Shown here one piece after another: positions 58,475-64,000 of a stretch of DNA of 64,000 nucleotides; positions within the stretch are counted from its first letter, which is position 1; each line of letters opens with the position of its first letter. The stretch is taken from positions 186,001 through 250,000 of the forward strand of contig JALLLS010000024.1 in assembly GCA_025094145.1 (NCBI GenBank), given 5' to 3'. Both the position numbers and the translations under genes were made by a program. The DNA is from Spinellus fusiger (Eukaryota; Mucoromycota; Mucoromycetes; Mucorales; Phycomycetaceae). The notes under the pieces were generated by a model. The model had not been told where the DNA came from. It saw only the letters and a program-made list of their open reading frames with translations, and made no database searches.

Positions 58475-59837
58475 CAGTGGCTTTCAATAAAACAATGGCT
58501 ATTTCAAATTCAGACCCTAATTTTACCCTTAAAAATTCTTTTTTTATTAAACATTCTTCATTTATTGCTTTTCCACTCTAATGTCTACCTCATCTAACAC
58601 CACCGAACAACCCATGAGACCTCTTGGAAACAGAAAAAAGAATATCGATGACTTCACTCGATGCCTCATTGCTCACGAGGCCACCGTAAATGGGACCAGC
58701 CTGGTTGCCATTTCTGCTAGGTTTGGAGTTAGTAGGCAGTCTGTTTCCCTTATCGTAAAGAGATATAAGGAAACTGGCTGTTTCAAGGCCAAGAAGAGCA
58801 CTGGGCGCAAGCCCATTCTTAATGAGAGAGACGAAAGAGAAGTTGATCGCGAAGTGGCAAGAGATTCATTCCAGACGATGGATCAGCGTCGCAAGCAGAT
58901 GACCACCCAAGTGTCCATGAACACTTTTAGAAAATTAATGAAGAAGCTTGGCCTGTTTTCTTGCAGGGTGGTCAAGAAACCTTCTCTCACTACTAAGCAC
59001 AAGAAGTTGAGACTTGCTTGGGCCAAGGCCCACCTCCGCTGGACTGAGGAAGACTGGAAGACAGTCATCTGGTCCGATGAGTCAAAGTACCAACTCATGA
59101 GGACCAACAACCGCAACAGAGTGGTGCGCAAGAAGAAGGAGGGGCTGCTCCCAAAGAACATCAAGCTCACCATGAAGTTTGGTGGTGGTTGTGTGATGGT
59201 GTGGGGTTCTTTCTCTGGTGAAGGTGTTGGAAGGTTGGTGCCTGTGAAGGGCAGTAGAGACAGTAGAAGATACATTGATATCTTGAAGGAGAATTACTGC
59301 CCTGAGCTGGATCGACTCAAGGCACTGAATCCAGAGGTGGATTATGTTCTTCAAGAGGACAATGCCAGCTGCCACAAGAGTAGAGAGTCCAGGTTGTGGA
59401 AGGCAAATGAGAGCATTGCCACCATGGAGGGGTGGCCTTCCCAGAGCCCCGATCTCAACCCCATAGAGCACCAATGGGAGGTGCTTGACAGAGCAATAAG
59501 AAAAAGGATGACCCCAAGAAGTACTCTTCAAGATTTGGAGGTGCTTCTGTTGGAAGAATGGGAGAATATTCCCAAGGACACTACAGACACCCTCATTGCC
59601 AGCATGGGGCGGAGATGCAAGGCTGTCATTGAGGCCAAGGGTGGAAACACCAAATATTGAAGTTTTCCACTCAATAAACTTGTATTTATTATTCTGTTGT
59701 CCTTCTTTATAATTCATCCAATTTTCAAGTCTCTACTGTGTGTTTAATGTATGTTTTTATTACAAAGAATAAGTATTTCCTATTGCAGAATCATAACGGG
59801 GTATGAAAAAAAACCATTATTATTTTGAAAGCCACTG
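58475..59837 (+). mobile_element. Complete Tc1 element, apparently intact
   Basis: Ends CAGTGGCTTTCAATAAAACA and, inverted, CAGTGGCTTTCAAAATAATA form imperfect terminal repeats of about 25 bp. TA flanks both sides (58473-58474 and 59838-59839). The 1363-bp element carries one uninterrupted transposase. It lies between opposed LINE fragments. Confidence 0.92.
58581..59660 (+). CDS. Tc1 transposase, 359 residues, intact
   Basis: A cut-and-paste transposase. The N-terminal paired-type helix-turn-helix includes ARFGVSRQSVSLIVKRYKE. The basic linker KKLRLAWAKAHLRW leads to the catalytic core: WSDESKYQ (Asp 1), LQEDNASCHKS (Asp 2) and SPDLNPIEHQW (Glu), with 35 residues between Asp 2 and Glu by hand count. 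GGCVMVWGSFS is the expected glycine-rich strand. The C-terminus ends AKGGNTKY. No stops or frameshifts. Codon use is rich in G/C-ending codons relative to the AT-rich surroundings. Decayed relatives lie at 2772 and 44.3-45.3 kb. It could be active and may mobilise them. Confidence 0.93.
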   Translation: MSTSSNTTEQPMRPLGNRKKNIDDFTRCLIAHEATVNGTSLVAISARFGVSRQSVSLIVKRYKETGCFKAKKSTGRKPILNERDEREVDREVARDSFQTMDQRRKQMTTQVSMNTFRKLMKKLGLFSCRVVKKPSLTTKHKKLRLAWAKAHLRWTEEDWKTVIWSDESKYQLMRTNNRNRVVRKKKEGLLPKNIKLTMKFGGGCVMVWGSFSGEGVGRLVPVKGSRDSRRYIDILKENYCPELDRLKALNPEVDYVLQEDNASCHKSRESRLWKANESIATMEGWPSQSPDLNPIEHQWEVLDRAIRKRMTPRSTLQDLEVLLLEEWENIPKDTTDTLIASMGRRCKAVIEAKGGNTKY

Positions 59838-59839
59838 TA

Positions 59840-59849
59840 CTAAAAACCC
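59840..59849 (+). repeat. LINE target duplication, copy 1 of 3
   Basis: CTAAAAACCC, repeated at 60336-60346 and 61508-61518, each time directly after or before a LINE border. Confidence 0.8.
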
Positions 59850-60335
59850 TTAGAGTGCAAAGACTCCTGCAGCAACAGACGCTGTATCCTCACTTCTCCT
59901 CCGATCTCTCCTCTACCACCCATTCTTAACCCGTTTAGCAAAGCCATAATCTGCTAATGTAATTGCTACATATATTCTCAGGATTGTCTGAGTTGCTCTA
60001 AGTATCCCTTGTTGGATTTCGAGTTGCCACAGGATGACGGTTATCTTTTTGGTGTCCTGGTTTCCTTGCTGACTTTATGGCCTTTTGGATGTCTATTCAT
60101 AATTCCCATTTTACCATCATTACCCACTTCTCATCATTTTTCATCATTTTTCCCTCATTGAGGTTTTATATTCTCTTTTCTTTCCGTCTCTTCTCTTTGC
60201 ATTATTTTTTTCACTTATGTATTTGAAGTGTTTCAATGTTTATTCTTTTTTTTCAAACGATCTCATAGGGTGGCTAAAATGTCCAATGCGCGAATAGCAA
60301 CCAATACCCAAAAATAAAAAATACTTTGAGCTGTA
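59850..60335 (+). mobile_element. 5'-truncated LINE (family 1)
   Basis: Begins TTAGAGTGCAAAGACTCC in the end of ORF2 and ends ...ATACTTTGAGCTGTA. Flanked by the CTAAAAACCC target duplication. Nearly identical to 57951-58460 inverted, so the Tc1 element sits in the centre of a palindrome. Confidence 0.85.
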
Positions 60336-60346
60336 CTAAAAACCCG
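60336..60346 (+). repeat. LINE target duplication, copy 2 of 3
   Basis: CTAAAAACCCG, shared border of two LINE insertions. Confidence 0.85.
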
Positions 60347-61507
60347 GCTCTTTCGTGTAATCAATATTACCCCAAAAGAGTAAAAATACAAATCGCAAAA
60401 CTCAACATAAGCAACATCCATCCATCAGCAACAATCCCCATCCACCCACATAGTACACAGTACACATTGGATAAACCAACTAAGGATCCTGGCCAACCAC
60501 CAACCATCAAGCAACCTCCTGTACCAGCACCTGTCAGACCCTTTGTGTCTGAGGCCACCACTGCCACCACCATTCCTAACTCAGACAGCAGAAAACCCAG
60601 ACTACTTACCAAACGCACTCGTGCAAAGACTTACGAGTATCAAATGACTGAGGTAGAAAAGTCTGATACATTCACCCAGCAGATGATGGCATTTCTGTCA
60701 GATATTCAGAGACAAATGGCAACAATTGGACTCCGCATCCAGGAATTGGAAGCATGTCAAGGTCAAGGATGACCTTATTACATCTCTCCAGGCTCAGATC
60801 AATGCCAAGAGTGCAGATAATCCACCCAAATCACCTCCCGCCCCTACTCCCACACCCATCCCCACAGTAAAACCCACAGATGCCATAGAAAAGGCTACTG
60901 TCACTTATGCCAACATGGCTAAAAAGAACGCCTCCCCAGCAAAGAAGACAGCAAAGGCCAGAGCAGTGCTTAGAGCACAAACAGTTCGGGCCTTACAAGA
61001 GCCTACTGGGCCCTCAGTATACGACTTTGTATACTTGCCCTGTCGCCGCTACCTCAAGTATGGCCAGATCCGCAAGATGTTGGGATCACTGAAGATCCAA
61101 CAGTCACCAGCCCTCCCGCCACCCTTGAAAAAGAAGCCCTCCAGGCATTTGAGTCTGACTCAGCCATGGAAGGAGTCGAGGGAAACAATCAACACACCCA
61201 ACAATACTTGTAAATAGACCCATCTTTGGTCTATTGAGAAGCTTGTGGGATTAGGCTCAAACTAATGTCTATGTCTGCATTGTCATCTCCCATTTCTCAT
61301 ATTTCTCTTCATTTTTTCCCTCATTTCGAGGTTTTATTTACTCATATCTTCTGTTTCTTTTTTCCTTGCATTTATTCTTTCCACTTTTGTATTTGAAAGT
61401 GTTTATATGTATATCTTAATTGTTCAAAAGTTCTCATAGGGTGGCTAACATGCCCAATACGCGAATACCAACCAACACCCAAAAATAAAAAAATACTTTG
61501 AACTGTA
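60347..61507 (+). mobile_element. ORF1-only LINE copy (family 1), lacking ORF2
   Basis: Starts GCTCTTTCGTGTAATC, carries an ORF1-type coding region, then passes straight into the family-1 3' UTR (from about 61290) and ends ...TTTGAACTGTA. Exact 11-bp target duplications flank it (60336-60346, 61508-61518), so it inserted in this shortened form. Confidence 0.8.
60353..61213 (+). pseudogene. LINE ORF1 (gag-like) with frameshifts
   Basis: The first part (to about 60770) is Pro/Thr-rich and ends in a helical stretch (FLSDIQRQMATIGLRIQELE). After a frameshift at about 60760 it continues with ITSLQAQINAKS, then TYANMAKKNAS and VYDFVYLPCRRYLKYGQIRK, the pattern I associate with Mucorales LINE ORF1 proteins. 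A second frame change after MLGSLK leads into an acidic end (EDPTVTSPPATLEKEALQAF) with a stop at 61211-61213. No ATG is present near the start, so the original N-terminus is lost or lies upstream in the full element. Confidence 0.7.
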
Positions 61508-61518
61508 CTAAAAACCCG
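61508..61518 (+). repeat. LINE target duplication, copy 3 of 3
   Basis: CTAAAAACCC plus G, followed by unique sequence (CATTTAATAGTC). Confidence 0.85.
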
Positions 61519-61685
61519 CATTTAATAGTCAAATCATGAAAACATAGATTTTTTTTATTGAAGATTGTTATTTTTCAATCTAATATTAAAAAAGAATGGA
61601 GAATAATTTATTAGTTTCATGTTTGATTGTTCCACATTCATTCCGCCTCTTTATAACCTTATGTTTCCGAGTAAAGTTAAGAGTA

Positions 61686-61956
61686 AAGTGACCCGACAAA
61701 AGTAATAGAATTTTTTCCAATGTAGATTTCCTTTTTTAGATTCATGCTTTTCTTGATAGTGTCATAACTTCATGAGTTCATTAGATAGAGGTATATAACG
61801 TCTTTTATGTGTCATAAACACTATTTTGTGTATCAATTGATACTTTGATATTTCTATCTAATGAACTCATGAAGTTATGACACTATCAAGAAAAGCATGA
61901 ATCTAAAAAAGGAAATCTACATTGGAAAAAATTCTATTACTTTTGTCAGGTCACTT
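61686..61956. mobile_element. Hairpin MITE, 271 bp, Tc1/mariner type
   Basis: Arms 61686-61789 and 61854-61956 are inverted copies with about one mismatch in 100 bp (CCCGAC against CCTGAC). The loop is about 65 bp. Ends AAGTGACC/GGTCACTT are flanked by TA (61684-61685 and 61957-61958). No coding capacity. Confidence 0.92.
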
Positions 61957-64000
61957 TAGTACTTGTTTTTTAAAAGGTGACTATTCTCCTCTTCGATACG
62001 ATTGCACACAACAATAGATACCATGTCATCTGTTAATAATATATTTATATATTATTTGTTGAGCACAGACAGGCATTCTAATCAACAACAATAGTTCTAT
62101 CCCTACATTTATCCATTAAAAATCAGCATTCGCCTTTTCCCAATCACTTTATGAAATATCAACACTGCTTTTTATTTTTGGATTTTGATATAAAGTAAAG
62201 TTAGGGCTGTGCCATTTCAAATAAATAGTACACTGATTGTATAATCCTTAGTATTTTCTGGGAATAGGGTATACTCTTTATCTGTTACTGATCAAGCTCT
62301 ATTTCTTATACATAATAATAAGCTGGGCGCTATAAAACTAGTCTGTACTTCAAATTCCGTGGTAATATTCTAGTGAATTAGCATACACTAATGGTTTTTA
62401 TTGTTTATTATTAAATAAGAGTTTTATATAACTTGTAAACAATAAGTCTGTTTCTGAGATGATTTAAATATTTAATTAAAGAAGTTTCTATTCAATAAAA
62501 ACAGGATTTACACACACACACACACACACAATAGATTCGGAGATGGTCATTATTTTCTTAATGAGATATAGTATACAAAGACTAATAGATGGTTCTATTG
62601 CTAGTATGGAGTGAGGATGATAGACAGCCATAGATACTAAGTGTGGCTCTATAGAGTACTGGTTGCCTTTTTATTTATTTATTTAAATAAATGAATAATT
62701 GTATTGTCTTGTAAACACTTTTTTTTTAAAAAAAATTGATTAAAGATTTAAAGTCTATAGATTACATATTCATAAAGTTAGAAACTATGAGAGTAAGATA
62801 TTCAAGCTGAAGAAGTCACCCTGGGCTTGAAATAGTGGCTGATCTCATGGCGATCACTTTCATATGTCAAAATAGGTGATTGTCATGTGAACAAAATATG
62901 TCGTGCAAAAATTAAATAAATAGCAATCCAAAAGGAAATAGCATACATAAACTTAAATAATAATTCATGATAATACCTTCAAATATCACACAGTATATTT
63001 ATAAACGCTTTTATGAACATCAAATAATAAAATAGTTTAATAGGGACATAAAGTTGAGTTTATCACTAGTAGGTTTTGATGACAGTTTATAATAAATTTC
63101 TTATATGTAGATGAAGTTTTTAAACAAGAAATAGATTAGTACATCTTAACTATTATTAATGAGAGATATATCACAAGATGTAACTCAATGATATAATCTA
63201 TCTGTGCATATTTTTTAGCAGCACTTGTACTAATCATTGTAAGACATATCCTCATGCTATCTGAGCTATCTAAACATGTGAGTGACATGACGAAATCACT
63301 GGTAGTAGCTTTATGGTGCTATGAATTACACTAAAGATATGTAGAATAATCTAAATAAACTATGAGAGTTTTAATTCTTTTTAGTAACTTTCACCTAATA
63401 TTCTTTTACTTTGAGTTCTACTGTTGATAGCCCCATGAAATATGCTTTTGGATTGAGAGAATATAGATCGTTAGAATTAGGATATCATCTTTTACGAAAC
63501 AGTTACTAATGACACCAGTCTGGCCAATTCTGAAGCCATTGAAAGACAGTACCACCACCATTTTTTACACTCATAAACACATACAATGGTCAATCTTTTT
63601 CTAAAATAAAGACTACCAATAGAAAACCTTTAATATATGAGTAAGATAAGAGAGAAAGAGAGAATCAACTCATTGGATGGCTGGAAACTCATACTCGACA
63701 GTGGGTATCCACCCCACATTTTGAAAAAAAAAAGATGAAGTCTATTTCTATTGTTTAGAAATACACAATAACGTATTTATTAAACTAATGATAAGACACT
63801 TTATTCTTTATTTTTGATGACTCAAACTGACACTACATTTCCAGTAATAAAATCAATGGGGTAACTCAAAGAAAAAAAAAAGGCAAATATTTCTGCCAAG
63901 AAATGTGAGACCCCAAGAGAAAATTGATAATGGTGGAGGAGATAAGGGGGAAGCTGATATAGGAAAAGCGTATTTGTGTTTGTATTTGTATTTGTATTTT
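61957..64000. other. AT-rich region without a recognised gene
   Basis: No coding frame supported. A CA microsatellite lies at about 62512-62530, and TTTGTA repeats mark the window end (63975-64000). Confidence 0.5.

Noticed and set aside
59840..59853. Telomere-like CCCTTA at a LINE border
   Set aside because: Single occurrence that does not form TTAGGG-type repeats; better explained as a target duplication plus LINE start.

Overview
The window looks like nuclear DNA of a zygomycete-grade fungus, most likely Mucoromycota/Mucorales. It is AT-rich, with compact host genes broken by many short GT-AG introns (about 45-120 bp). Host genes alternate with transposon-rich blocks of Tc1/IS630-mariner elements, LINEs of a type I associate with Mucorales, a Ty3/gypsy remnant and Fanzor-type (eukaryotic TnpB) remnants. 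No rRNA, tRNA, CRISPR array or bacterial operon was seen. Species cannot be named from the sequence alone.

Layout. 1-6 kb is a nest of transposon remnants around a small secreted-protein gene (2044-2687): Tc1 fragments, an IS630/mariner element with about 220-bp inverted ends (3029-4948) and a gypsy pol/LTR remnant. 6-28 kb is the host-gene block. It holds a five-exon gene whose C-terminus resembles the AF4/FMR2 homology domain (7634-10194, minus), a TMEM164-family gene (13917-15287, plus), an unrecognised low-complexity gene (16069-17382, plus), MUS81 (17782-20803, minus), a PPN1-type endopolyphosphatase (20977-22678, minus), ribosomal protein eL22 (24681-25123, plus) and a single-pass membrane protein (25951-27192, plus). 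Intergenic spaces carry many microsatellites.

28-52 kb alternates host genes with one repeat family. MYG1 (34011-35636) lies between inverted copies of an element that carries the C-terminal part of a Fanzor-like nuclease. A FAM32A homologue (38631-39070) and an alpha/beta hydrolase (39227-40268, minus) follow. A second copy of the secreted-protein gene (45392-46073, minus) sits in a segment that duplicates 1.25-3.02 kb in inverted orientation. A glutathione peroxidase gene (48643-49525) lies between near-identical inverted arms of a deleted form of the same element family.

52-64 kb is mostly transposon: a 5'-truncated LINE with a 14-bp target duplication, a solo LTR, decayed IS630 copies, an apparently intact Tc1 element (58475-59837) inside opposed LINE fragments, an ORF1-only LINE copy, and a near-perfect hairpin MITE (61686-61956).

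The strongest leads are four. (1) The two secreted-protein copies have near-identical introns and flanks but strongly diverged, almost wholly non-synonymous exons. (2) A Fanzor-bearing element family shares its terminal sequence with a Tc1/IS630 element in the same window. (3) Inverted copies of that family symmetrically bracket two single host genes. (4) Successive LINE insertions have reused one 10-11-bp target. All gene models were spliced by eye; reading frames close across the stated exons, but none has been checked against transcripts or databases.
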